Positions 9,977 through 24,200 of a stretch of 64,000 nucleotides of DNA are shown here, in pieces. The notes below the pieces were generated by a model. The model saw only the letters and a program-made list of their open reading frames with translations. It was not told the origin of the DNA and did not search any database. The translations under genes were made by a program, and so were the position numbers. Source of the stretch: Macrosoma leucophasiata (lineage: Eukaryota; Arthropoda; Insecta; Lepidoptera; Hedylidae); the NCBI GenBank assembly GCA_036365455.1, contig JAWQUS010000002.1, positions 2,542,001-2,606,000 of the forward strand, in the 5' to 3' direction. How positions within the stretch are numbered: position 1 is the stretch's first letter; every line of letters begins with the position of its first letter.

Positions 9977-12210
9977 CCTCACCCACCTCACACACCTCAC
10001 TGGCCGCACTGGCCGCACTGGCCGCACTGGCCGCACTGGCACCCCGCCCGTCTTTTCCTCCCACCCGTCCCCACCTCACGCGCCTACACACTGACACACG
10101 CCATCTTCAATATACATCTTCACTTGAAACCTTGCCCAAACCCGCCTTCAACAGGGTTGGAATATGCCATAATCCTCACGTGTTATTGCATTAACTACTG
10201 CTCTATTTGAATCGTTTGATCGCTATTTTGTTTTTAGTTAGGCTATTAAACATCCACAATAGAAGCGGAGCATCAATGATTTTTTTTTCAAAAACGGGGT
10301 AGAATGTTTTCTATCTGGACTACCATCGACCTTGACCAAATAGGTCGTGTACTGTCTGAAAGAAGATAGGTCGTGTACTATCGGAAAGTGGGGGTCAAGA
10401 GTCTTCTAAATCGGCGTGCATGCACAAAGAGTGATGAATGTAGAAGAGGCACGAGAGGAATATAAAAACGGTTTTTTTGCGCTTTACGCTCTCTACCTAC
10501 CCCGTGAACGACCTGGCGTAAAGATACATACATACAGAATAAAATGGCAATGTATGATACGTATCGTCTATATTTTATCAATCAAAAAATTTGTGGTGAA
10601 GGTTCGACGCAAGACTGAATTAATTTCAGAACCTTACATTTTTTATCAGAATCTTGGACTAATTTATGTGGAGTAAGGCGGGATATTTTAGTTTTAACAA
10701 TCCTGTAAATATTAGATTTAAGGTATTTTTAAATAAAACATTTTTTTTTGTAACGAAACAATTTATCATTTATTTGTTCTCACCATAATACGACGCATAT
10801 CAAATGTCGTTATCCATTCATAATTAGCTAACAATTAGAATATACTGAATTATTTACAACAAGAAAAAAACTCGAAAAGTATGAGGAAGGCTTGTCGAAT
10901 TTTATTCAACACAATCTTATTATCTACCACAAAATCGTATTCATCATGTCAGCCAAGAGATATCCACTGCTGAACCAAAGCCTCCCCATAAAGGGGATAT
11001 GCTATAATCGCCACGCTTGGCATCGAATTGGCAATAGCAGTGGCGGTAGTTTTATCGCAAGACGAAAAATACGTATTTATTCATCGAAATGGTTAAAAAT
11101 CCTAACTCTGTGCCGTTTTTAATTCGATATGAATGTATGTATTGTATGTTCTATATTCAAAATGTTTAAAAAACACTCCTTGAAATTCTAAAATATGGAA
11201 ATATTTTTTCCGATAGTTGACTAGAGGGAATTGTGCCGAGAACTACATAAAAATATAATTACATAAGTAATAGTACAAGTCATTATTATATTGGCAGTAG
11301 AAATGATAATTGTTAATCACAAAATATACTTGTTTTCTTTCTGGCACTAAACTAATTAATGCAGAGCCGAACCACTCTAAGAAATTAGTATAACAAACTA
11401 CAAAATATCTTATTTCTATTACTGACAAAATTCATAAAAAGCGCTAAAGGAAACATTTCCGTTCACAAATTATATTGCTTTATGTAGGATTTTTATTTTG
11501 AAGCAACATTTGCGCACTAACTCAAATAGTGTTCGTGTTTTTATCAGCGCCTTTTCTCACAGTTTTTCAAGTCTGTCACGATTAGGTCACTTTATAGCTC
11601 ATAAATATATCGTCCACATACCTAATTTGATTCATGAGTAACTATTAAGCCGGCTCGACACACGCGTGTGATGTCGCGCTGTGAATTCACGGGTAATAAT
11701 AAATAAATTAATAACATCGGGGTATGCAAGTTCAAACGTGTTTTTTGCCGTTTCCCGATCAGTGTCGGGGAACGGCGCGAAGTGTGAACGAGAAGGCGTG
11801 AACACCACTATACTTGTGTCGCAAGCTTTCGCGGCTGAATAGCCACGAAACACCTAGAGCCGACTTTAGGTGTTCCAAGTTATCACGCAGTCTTCATAGG
11901 TGGTACGTGCTCCATCTGCTTTTGCTGTTGTCTTTCATAAATTACGTCACGCAAAATGTCGGAATTCTCTCCTCCTACGTCACGCTTTTTCTTATCTTAA
12001 CATGTACCGTCACACTTGGCAACACCCCCTCCCCCTGATCGCGAATGTATTTTGTGAACGGTCTCCCTAACCAAAGTATGAAATAAACTTTTTCCGTTTG
12101 CTTTATAACATTGTTTCAAATCTGTTTACAAGTCTATGCTACAGACACGGACGGACATGGCGAAGTTTTTTGTTCCTTTTAGACTGTGGAACTGTAAAAA
12201 GTGAAGGGGA
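9977..12210. other. Convergent CLP1/AARS2 intergenic region
   Basis: CLP1 ends at 9976 and AARS2 at 12211. The first 100 bp has a CACTGGCCG-type short tandem repeat (about four copies of CACTGGCCG at 10008-10038). 10290-10530 carries a dispersed repeat fragment and 10975-11060 a fragment of the CAATGGCGG family. The rest is AT-rich with no supported gene or RNA. Confidence 0.55.
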
Positions 12211-15200
12211 TCAGTTGTGTCGTCTATCTTGCGAGGGCGAGTGCTGGTGCGTGTGTATGTGCGCGCGCGCGAACTGTATGGCGACGCGCATCGCGTCCTG
12301 CACCATCTGCTCGCACGTGATCAGGCTCACCTGCACACGAACGTACATTTCAAGTTAATTTTGTGTTCAATCAGTAATTTGGTATCATGTGCGTTACCAG
12401 GTTTCGTGTTTGTAAGTACGTATGAATGCGTGCATTTATGCCGTTTGCACCGAGCAACACGGCACAGTGGCGTACCTTAGTGGCGGTCATCTCGGCGTAC
12501 AGTTGCTTGGCCAGCGGGTCCTGTGGCAGAGCGCGCGTGTGGAAGACCGGCAGGATGCAGCCCAGCCAGCGCTCCGCAGTCAGGGACTCCGACACCATCT
12601 CCTGCGGTCACACACGACGGTTACACACAATCAAACCTTTGGTGAGATTGCACCAACGCAAAATCCTTTCTTATGACCCGAAAGGCGATTCGCGGCTACC
12701 CCTATTCACACTAGCCCTATAAGCACGAAATCAACCCACCACTTTACTATTGGTAGAGTTCTTGTGCAGGACACCACCGTATCTAATCTATCTGCCGCCA
12801 AATGGTAGTGTTCAGCACTATCGTGTTCCGGTTAGATAGTCATGTATGGCCCCGTAATAACTATCCTGGAAACAACAACTAAGGTCTCAGGGGGTGGCAA
12901 CGCATCTGGATTTTGAACTCTGGTTTGTGTAGACAGAATATGTAATAATACTACGTATGGAATGGACACTTCGACGTCCCGCCCGATTTGCCGGCATCAC
13001 TCAACCCCTTCCCCTCTTATGGGCGACGGTTGGTATTTTGTACGTGCTACGCACACAGGTGCGCGTGTAAATACACGTCACTGATTGATGTTGTGTAATA
13101 GAAACCAAATTAAGCGTTTGTATTGAATTTTGGCGGAGTGTCCGCGGTGTGGTGTAGATGTCTATAGGCTGCAGTCATCAATGTGAAATGCATGCTTGTT
13201 TGCCACCTTTATTAAATAAAAAAAGCGAATGTAGTAAATCAATCTGAGGTAAATTAGTTGCGTGTTCCAGCAGTAAAGTGAACAAGTAAGTATACAGTTA
13301 CAGTAAAATCGTTTTTCTAATAAGAAACGGACAAATACGCAACTGAACGCTACGAAAGGCGGCTTACGAAATCGGTATCCGGTAGCTAGATATAATTTTT
13401 CAAACTGCTGTCAGACAAAAGTTACCTTAGTCCGCCCAGGACCACGGAAGCTGAAAAGCGACCGAAACGTCGGGTTGATTTTAAAAATCATTTTAGTTTA
13501 ATATACGCGAGATAAATCCGTAAAACTAGTTTTATTTCAATCGGTGCGGCTCGCGACAACCTAAGAACATATCGACAGAAAAATAGATTGAGAGAATACT
13601 AACCTGCGGTAACCTGGCAGCGGCCACGATAATGCCCCCCGCGCAGCCCAGCAGTAAAGTGGGTAACGCGGGGTTCCCTCGGGCCAGCACTTGCCGCACG
13701 GCGTCACTCTGCATGAGGTAGGAACAGCGCAAGAAGTGCACGAGGAACGACCGGCCCTCGCGTATCGCTTCCTGACAAGCTTCGTCGATCTCCGCTTCGG
13801 CTATTGCGCTGTTTGAAACGGGAATCGTTTTAGATATTGGATTGCAAGAAGATATTTGTTGAAGTTATTGCTACATTTCACATCCTTCTCTAACTTCAAC
13901 AGATTTCTTTATGTAAGAGAAGGATGTGAAATTATACAATAACTTAAACAAATACCTTGGTGCTTGTATATACAAACTAATGAAAACACCTACAAAACTT
14001 TACAAAGCAAACTATCATAGAATTCATAGAGCAACACGGGCCATCGGCCGCGGCGGCCCGCAGGGGAGTAGCCATATCGTTTATTACCGAAGCAGAACAG
14101 TCTGCATTATTTGCGGGCGCAAAATTCGTGTGACACACATACACAAAACAAAAATCGTCTATTACTACGAAACTCACACCTTGACGTTAACAAAACACAT
14201 AAAGAATTTCACGCACACATTTAAACATCTCAGCGACAGGCGTAGGACCACTTGGGCTTGTACTTTAACAGAGGGGAAAGCCTGCATATGGTTACTCCGG
14301 TCCGCCGCGGCCGATGGCCCGTGTTGCTCTATGCAAGTATAGTTTAACAATTTGCAAAAAGTTAGAGACCCATGTTTATTGCATGTTCAAAACATATTTT
14401 ATCCGCCTGCCATCTGGCGATACGAATAGCAATCTCATTTGAGAGCAAGCTAACAGTAGCTTGCTTCTACAATCTACAATGTATTATAAAATAAGGATAT
14501 GTGTTTTTTTTAAACGCATACACTCACAGCCCCGTAGTAGGTATAAACCTATGTCGTGGATGCCGTTATATACAAACAACACATACACAAACACCCAGAC
14601 CCGAAACAAATATCTGTAGGCCATACAAATATTTGTCGCAGTGCGGGAATCGAACCCGCGACCCTTCGAATCAAACGGTCAACTCACACCGCTGGATCAA
14701 CCGGGTCGTCAAATTTGGACAGTGAACAGTGAACTTACGTCAACGCCACGTCATTCTTAACAGCCTTCTTCTGGAGGGTTTCCAAGAGGCTCAAACATTC
14801 CGCGTACTCTCCGTAAGGCGCTCCTCCACCGCCGCAGAGCTGCGACAGTTGCTGTTTAATGCTGACAGCTTCTTCTTTTGTTCGCTCTGGGTCTGCCAAT
14901 TCTATCACTTCTGACAGTTTCTGTGCGCGGCAAAATAGCTCTCGGACCTGCAATCAGAGAGTATGTAATAATACTACGTATAGAATGGATACTTCGTTTC
15001 CCCTCTTGCAGCCCCCACCTCCCCTTGAGTACTGTCGGCAGCCTCCTACACCGAGGTTGCGAGCGGGCAACTGTGTGTTAAAAAACAGATCCTGATTGAT
15101 GTTTGTGTTAGGTAACCAGAATAAGCGTTTGTATGAAATTTTAGTCGTCGAGTGTCCGCGGTGTGCCTGAAATCGTTGACTTCATGATTTTTACGGTTTT

Positions 15201-18200
15201 GAAGGGAAATGAAAAAAAAAGGCAGAATGGTTGATGGGAATTTTCTACATTTCATTTGTATCGATATTTATGACACTCATTTAATAAGTTGTGATGATTT
15301 AAAGAAATGATCGTAAATGACCAACCTCTCGATCCGCTCCATTTCCGAGAGTACTGAGCCTAACGTTTCAAAAGAAATACAGAAAACAGTCCTTTACCTA
15401 CAGATTATATTATGTGTGTGTAACCTATAAAAAGTCTATGATATATAAAGTAACTGTAACTAATGTAAAAAAAAAATTACGGAACTCTATGAACACGATT
15501 CTGACTTGAAAATGGTCGTTTTTTTTAATTATCGTGTCATCTGAACCATGGTCTATGATCCTGGGCAGATTTTATAGTCAAACTTGAATACGAACTAATT
15601 AAGTGGCAAAATGACTAAGTTAGTGAGTCCCATACCTGTCGCGCTCGGTGGTGCGTGAGCGCGTGTATGGCGGGCGCGTGTCCGGCGCCGCCCCTGACCA
15701 GCGTCACGCAGAACTCCCGCAGCACGCCTGTAGTCGGCGCGTGAGTGCCGCAGCACAACTCCCTGATTAACAAATCAATCATTGTTTTTATTGGAGCGAA
15801 TAAAAGATGCGGTAAGCATGCTAAGACTCTAAGGGCGAGATTCACAGACCACACTGCGACTTTGCTTTCGAGCAAAGTACGCTTCGAACTGTCAAAACCC
15901 ATACATTTCTGACAGTTTTAAGCATACTTTGCTCAAAGTAAAGTCGTAGTGCGGTCTGTGAATCTCACCATAAGACTCATGAATTCACATGCTTATGAAA
16001 TTTCCGCGAAAAACCATTAACTATCTTCGCTATTTAATATAAGTGACGACAAATAAGTACTTTTGGAGAAAAATAATTAACCATAATCAATTTTTTTGTG
16101 ACGCCTCAACTATGTAGCACTTTTACACTGTGTTAAAACGTGTCAATGTAGCTGTATCAATGACTTTACCGAACAATGGCGGTCAGACCATTACAATGCG
16201 GTGGTAGTAAGTGCAATAACACAAGATGAGCAGCAACGTCTTGCAATAATGCGATCACCCATCCGTATGCCAAGCGTGGCGATTATGACATGTTCCCCCC
16301 TGTTGAGTAAGCTTTGATCCAGCAGTGGAGGTCTTAGACCTGATTTTTTTTTATATGTGCGGAAGGTGGCAAACAGGCATGCAGCTCACATTAATGCTAA
16401 GTGATGACTACCGCCTATAGACATCTACACAAAAACCAGAGGTCAAAGGTCATAATGCAGATGCGTTGCCACCTAAGTTGCTATGTCTCTGTGATGATAA
16501 GTTTTTTTTAATATCTTAAGGTTGTCAGGCAAGCAACGGGCAAGCAAAAGTGGTCACCGACGCCTATGAACATTTGCAACACCACGGGAGTTGCCAACGC
16601 GCTGCCAGCTCTGAAGGACTCCTTTGACGCCATTTTTGAAGAACCCCATATTGTAGCACCTAGGGAACACCTCAGAGGGAAGTTCGTTCCACAATTACCA
16701 GGAATAGTAACCAGGGCCATAATACATTAATGATGATATTGAATGACTTACTTGGAAGGCAGCGGCAGGGGTGCGGTGATGAGCCGCAAGCCGGTCTCGG
16801 GGTACAGCTCCCCGGGCACGGTGAGAACATCTGCCTCCGTCGCCAGCGCATTGCTGTCCAGTACCCGCGTTGACACCCTCGCGTTCGATCTTATACTTTC
16901 CCTGAATAATTACTTCTTTTTGAATGGCAGTAAGGAATGGATAGCCAGAGAACTCTCCTCTTATCCAAAATTAATCAAATATAGCTCACAAGGAGCCCAC
17001 GTGGCGCATATTTGTTAACTAAGCAGTTTAAACATAATCGCGCGGCTTCTATCGTCTTACGACCCATCCGCGATCGAATAGCAAGAAAGCCGCGCGTGAT
17101 TGCTTACGCGTGACGTTTCAATTTATAGAAGCAATATTATGTTAGTACCAAAATTGCATCCAGGGGAAGCCGGTCCGGGCCGCTAGTATATCATATAACT
17201 CCAGTAACAATATACAGAATTTTTTTATATTATCAAGTGGTTTCAATACTTACAATAAACTTTCAATAGCAAAAAAGGAGCAAGTTCTAAGCAAGGGACC
17301 CCACATAGCCAGTTCCCTGATACCTCTTTCATTTCTCTGATACCTCTTTCATTCTCTTTATAATTTTCAACCACCGCTTTAACTAATCTATCTTCCGTTA
17401 TGCTTAAATGTGCTGAATGTGCCGATTTTTAAACTACATAATTTTGCTGAACAAATTATTAACAACAGAATGGCAAACCATTTCATGACATCTCATGAAA
17501 TTTTGTAGACTACTGAGGTCAAGTTTCTAATACTAATAAAATTTGTGTTGCTGGTGGTAGAGCTCCAGTGACGGAGCTCGCGGGCATAGGCACCACCGCA
17601 TTACCTAATTTACTTGCCGCTAAATGGTAGTGTTCAGCACTATCGTGTTCCGGTCAGGTGGTAATGCACGGCTCTGTAATTTCCGACACAGAGGCATAAC
17701 ACCTTAGGCCTCAGGAGTGGTAACGCATCTGCATTTTGACCTTGGTCTTCATGTAAGTGTCTATAGGCTGTAGTCATCACTTAACATCAATGTGAACTGC
17801 ATGCTTGTTTGCCACTTCCATTACATAAAAAAAAATTGTTTCCTTTTTTCTCATTCATCCGGATACAAAACTTATATCAGTAGGATAACGAAATAATCTT
17901 ACCTTACAAGCTCCTGAGCTTCCAGGATTGCCTTCTGAGATAACTTCTCCCCGTACAAAGCCAGGTTTAAACTCAACCCCGCCTCGCTGACTTTCGATCC
18001 GATCTGACAAATAACACTATTAGGCAACACGCGCCTAATCGCCGCATTCAACAAATGCACTGCCGTGTGGTTCCTCATTAAATTAAGTCTTCTATCACTA
18101 TTAATTTCTAATACAACATCACTTTCACGATTCAAATATGTCCGTTCACCCGTTATTACAAAACTACCCTTGTGAAAAACAAAGTCTCTAATTTTAAATA

Positions 18201-21200
18201 CACTATCTACTTGTAAAACTACATCTTCGTTTATCCGTATAACACCATTGTCAGCCTCTTGTCCGCCTTCTTCGCAGTAGAAATTCGTATTCTCTGTCAC
18301 TAAGTAATAAGATCTATTTTCGCATGCTTCCAAAAAGTCTATCCATTCGCCTTCTTCGTTTAGGATTGCTACTAGCTTCGTATTTAGAGGTTCAATAGTT
18401 GTTTCGTTGTTTGATGTCTCGTTGTATAAATATTTGAATTTATCGTTTGTGGTTGGAACGCGTAATTTGACTAGATTATCGACGGCTTTCTCGAACATAT
18501 GTCCTTGTTTCGTTTGCTCTTTGAATGCAGTCTTGTGTCTGGATTTGTGATTGGATAATAGTTTCCAGAAACCTTTCTTGTCTATAGTGCAATTGTTCAG
18601 TGTTGCTATTCTTTCTATAACGTCTTCTTGGAAGCCGTGTGTGTCGTACAATTTGAACACTAACTCACCAGGTATTACAGTTGTGTTTCGCTTGGACATG
18701 GTCTGGAAAAAATAATTTATGTATTGTATCGACACATTATTACGTTTAATACTGAAATGCTCACTGCACAAACTTGGCTTTTTCGCCAGTTGTCCCATAA
18801 TATATTTCCTTACCTCTTTAAACTCTTTGTAACCAAGCGGAAACCCGGCCATCTCCAAGTCACTCAAACTCTCGACTTCAGGGTACCTCTTGGCCAAGTC
18901 CTTCCATTTCTTGGCCAAGTCTGCCCTCATCTTGGCGTAAGCTTCTCTCTCGTGGTCGATGATCAACTTGGCGTCTTTCTCCTTGGCTATCAGCTCTGGG
19001 TAAGTTGGGCCAAGTGAGCGCGCCACTTCGGTATACAGCTGCGACAGTAGATGTGGGTTTTGGAAAACATCGATGCATATCTTGAATGTTTTCCTCATTA
19101 TTTGTTTGAGATTCAAACTGAAAAGCAAGAACACAAGTTTGATTGTATTTTGTTACAAATTGTATTTGGCGATGATAGTATCGAGGTCTCTTGTCCTGAG
19201 ACGTTCGTCCTGGTGACCCGTAGCACTGGTTTCATCCAGAAACCTATTTCAAAGCAGCAAACAATGTTTTAACAATAAGAATGTGCCTAGTTTTGTGAAG
19301 GAAAAATATTTTTTATTTTAGGTATTTTTTTCTAGCTTTTGATATAGAGTACAAGGTGCGGGCCAAACTTATCCTTTAAAACTTGTGTATATTGTGTTTT
19401 GTGTAAGATTGGTGGAAATTTTATCCTAAAGCATTCGACCACGGGTGAAAAGAAGTGATATACTTAGTAAAACACTTCTAGTGTTGCTCCCAATACTCCA
19501 TAACATAAAAAAACAACATAGGACAATATATTTCCACTAAATCATCAACTTAGTGAATAAATGTGAAATCTTATATTTTTTTATTTGTAAGGCGCATCTT
19601 GCGGTCGAGATCGACTGCAAAATGCGGTCGACCGCACAGCGATCTGCAATTTCCATACTAAATTCATATCCGCAATACACGGACCGCAGATCCGCATTTT
19701 GCAGTCGGTCTCGACCGCAAGATGCGGACCGTCTATGACCGGCCTAATTGGTACACCGACTAAGGGAATACTGTAGCTTTAAACATCTCAAAAACTATAG
19801 ATTTTGATACAAATGCCCTGTCACTACCAACCTACTGAGGCTTAAGTTGTAACGTCGTCGTGCCCGATATTAATCGGGCATTTTCCGTCAATTCCGTGTT
19901 GAGACTCATTTGGGGTAATTTGCCATAATCGCCACGCTTGGCAAAGGGATTGGCGATCGCAGTGGCGGCAATTTTATCACGGGACGCTGCTGCCCATCCC
20001 GGATACTCCTACCGCCATGGTTTGACCGCCACTGTTCGGTTGACTGACTGCACTAGAGGAAAAATTCCCTTCCAGTAGAAGAGGTTTCTTCCGCTAGCGG
20101 GCGATGGGGTAGTCAGAGCGATGGGGTCGTCACATCCCGACGCCGATCGCATTCCGTGTCGAGAAAGCAAAATGTACCTAGTGACAGGGTAGACACCGTC
20201 GGCGAGGCACACGCTGAGCATGCGCGCGTGGTCGGCCAGGCGGCGGTAGGCGCGCTCCAGGCCCAGCTCCAGGCCCAGCTCCAGGCCCGCGGCCCCAGAG
20301 TACCGCCCGCTATACGCCTTAGCTTTACTGTTCTGAAACATTCCCACACTCATCAATAGCAGAGAATATGTAATAATGCTACGTATAGAATGGACACTTT
20401 GACGTCCCGCCCGATTTGCCCGCCTCACCCAACCTCCTCCCCTCTTATGGGCGACGTTTGGTATTCTCTACGTGCTACGCACACAAGTGCACGTGTAAAT
20501 ACACGTCACTGATTGATGTCTGTATAATGGAGACCAAATTAAGCGTTTGTATTGAATTTTGGCGGAGTGTCCGCGGTGTGTGGTCCGAAGTAATACCGGA
20601 GTCAAGTCCGAAAGAAGTTGTGATCTATACTAATATTTTAATTAAATATTTAAATTTAATCGACTGCCTCGTTGGCTCAGTGGTCGCAGTTACGATGGTG
20701 AAGCCTGAGGTCCTGAGTTTGATCCCCAGGTCGGGATAACTTCTGATGCACGACCTCAGAGAGCAGGTAAAGTCGTCGGTCCGCGCCCGATCTCTCTCCG
20801 GTCGTGTCGGATTGCCGTCTCATCGGGCTATGAGAGTGAGGTGGCTTTGTTTCGTTTGCTCCTTGAATGCAGTTTTGTGTCTAGATTTGTGATTGGACAA
20901 TAGCTTCCAGAACCCTTTAGAACCAGAAAGGGCAAACGAGACATTCTACTGATATACTTTTTACATTAGTTTATTACATTTAGTTTTATCTTAGTGATAT
21001 TCTTGACTTTACATATATTTTTTATCTTGTTCGACATGTATATCAATTGTTGTTCACTTTAATTTATTTTGTTTGTTTTTGACGTGTCATAAGAGGTGCC
21101 TGTCACCCTAAATGAATAGAGTTTCTGATTCTGATTCTGATTCCTTTCTTGTCTATAGTGCAATTGCTCATTGTTGCTATTCTTTCGATTACATCTTCTT

Positions 21201-24200
21201 GGAAGCCGTAATCGGAACATAATAAAACGCGATCAATTCTTGTAAAGCGCGATTTACGAGTGCAATAACAACGTAAATTTGGACCTAAGAGAAGATATAT
21301 TTCCGGGTCAAATAAAGACCATTTGTTAAAATTCTGATCCACTGTACTACATTGTCAAACATACCTTTTCAATAGCGTGGATCAACGGTCGGAAGAGGTC
21401 GGTGTCGTAATTGGAAGGTACACCTTGGAGTAGTGCCGTGAGCCGCTCCAGGCCCATGCCCGTGTCCACGTGGTGGCGGCTCAGGGCCTTGATGGAGCCG
21501 TCGTGTTCCCTGCGGGGTTTGAGTTCCCAATCAATAAACAAGTATCGGTTGTGGAAATTGTCTTATAGTAGGATGTACCTACTATAAGTAGACCTATATA
21601 GAGGACTAGCTGTGCCCGCGACTTCGTCCACGTGAGAAAACATATGATTGTTCAGTATCTACCCGGACGAAGTCGTGCGCTCAGCTAGTATAAAAGTAGC
21701 CGTATAGGAGTAACTCCTTATTACATCAGCTGTCTGCCAGTGAAAGTCCCGTCAAAATCGGAGACACTCATTATTTGTATGTAGGTATGTATGTATGTAT
21801 GGAGATAAAAGTAGCCTAAGTTACTCCTTATTACATCAGCTATCTGCCAGTGAAAGTCCCGTCAAAATCGGATACACTCCAATTGTACTTATTTGTATGT
21901 AGGTATGTATGTATGGATGTATGGAGATAAAAGTAACCTAAGTTACTCCTTATCATATCAGCTATCTGCCAGTAAAAGTCCCGTCAAAATCGGCCCAGCC
22001 GTTCCCAGACAGACAGACAGACAAAAATTGTAAAAAATGTTGTTTTGGTTTATGTACCGCATTTAGTAAAAAGCGGTTATTTTAATATTACAAACTGTCA
22101 CTCCAATTTAATTTATTTGTATAGATTAGTCTAGCCATTCACAAAGGGAACGTCGCTAACATGTTAGAGACAATGAGCGGAGGCATCAGCCTTGAATGTG
22201 TATAGTTTATTTTTATTTTAGTGACATTCTTATTACTTATTTTTATATGTACGAGTATTTTAAGTTTATAATTTTAATGTTCTTATGATGGTCGTGAAAT
22301 TGTATCTTTAATGTCTGAGTAATAAATTATTAAGCTTATAAGTACCTCAATATAGGTACATATCTTGTTTTATGATTATTGATATATGATGACTATACTC
22401 ATTAACCTACTCTGATACGGTTTTTTAATGTTTTTAAGAACACTTTAAAAACGTAAATGTGACATATCTTCACACTGGATTCTAATCCCTTATTAGGGTT
22501 ATTCCTTTAGTTATAAGACATCGCCCAAGGGCCTAAATCCCGTAAGATGTATAGCAAATTAATCGGTTTGCTGTCTCGCTCAAACATAGGCCGCGCGCAT
22601 TGGTTAAAGTAAGACAGCGATTCACATCATATTGGGAGTCGATTATGAATCTAAACAGAATCGTAATAATCCGCCCGTTTCCTTATAAGCGTCGTTGTAA
22701 AAGTTGCAAAGTTGCATCGTTATTGGTTGCAAAGTTCTAGTTTCGGAGCTTGAGAGCTGTCGGGGTGCACATAGTGCAGGCTCCGCTCAGGTCTATCTCC
22801 CAAAAGTTGTCACAAGCGTCCTGGCCCCATATATTATTTTCCGGTACACTGCAATATTTTGAGAGCCCTAACAATGTTGGTAAACTGACCTTTTGCACTA
22901 TATAAAGACAATGGATCCATATATGTGTGAGCGAGCGGTCGGGATGCACGTAGTGTATCTTAGGGCAGAGTCCGCTTCGACTCATGTCCCAAAAGCTATC
23001 GCAAGCGCCATTGCCCCTTATATTATTTTCCGGTACACTGCAATTTTTAGAACCTTAAAATGTTGGTAAACTGACCTGTTGCACTGTATAAAGACAATGT
23101 TCCATATATCGAGCGAGCCGTCGGGATGCATGTATCTCAGTGCAGGGTCCGCAAGGCCCACTTGGACCCATCTCCCAAGACTTGTCGCACGCGCCGTGAC
23201 CCTTTATACAGTTTTCCGGAACACTGCAATTTTTGGAGACTTAAAAATGTTGATAAACTGACCTGTTGCACTGAATAAAGACGATGTTCCATATCTCAGT
23301 GAGCGAGCCGTCAGGGTGCACGTAGTGTATCTCGGTGCACGGCCCGCAAGGCCCGCTTGGACCCATCTCCCAAAAGTTGTCGCGCGCGCCATGACCCTTT
23401 ATACGACTTTCCGGTACACTGCAATTTTTAAATAATAATCGTGTATATATACCTATTTAATGTAAGCTATTAAAATAAGCACGTTGTAACATAAAACACA
23501 GACTTATTTAATCAAACTTAGTTTGATTTTTGGGGTGAAACAATATCAAAAATGTATGGCTCAGTAATAATTATCACAGAGATATAAAACTAAGGTATCA
23601 TGGGTGACAACGAATCTGCATTTCGATCTCTGGTCTTTGTGTGGGTGTCTATAGGCTGCAGTCATCACTTAGAATCAATATGAACTACGTGCTTGTTTGT
23701 TAACTTCATTACATTAAAAAAAACCCGCACCGGGTGCCACCCACTGCCACCGCGCTAATTTTGGGATTATTATTAGGTACGTATCATAGTTACCTGCAAC
23801 TACCGAAGGAGAATAATAGTGACTTAAGTCAGGTCCTAAAATAAGGTCAAGAATCTTCGAAATCGGTGTACCTATTGAAGAGAGTGAGGAGAGGGACTTG
23901 GCATGAAGATACAAATACACTATGAAACTCTCTATTTATATTCCGAATTGAACGGCAATAGTGTTCTCAGGTTTTTGCTGCTTCCGAGCCATATTCATCA
24001 TGGGCCTTCGCCAGAGGCTAGCAAAAAGGGCAGCTGACTTATAACTACTCTATAAACTATTTTAAGGGGTACAACTTGCGTATATTGAAATAGTACAGTA
24101 CGCAGCAAGATAATGCACATCGACCTTCGGAGATTTCGGCTCTATAGAGCGTTATCTCTTTCGCACACAACCTATCGTCGACCATTTTGATCAAGTTTTG

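Noticed and set aside
22737..22985. Frame spanning the decayed AARS2 exon copies as a separate protein
   Set aside because: It fuses two dead exon copies through intron sequence; the protein matches only exon 4 of AARS2 in pieces.
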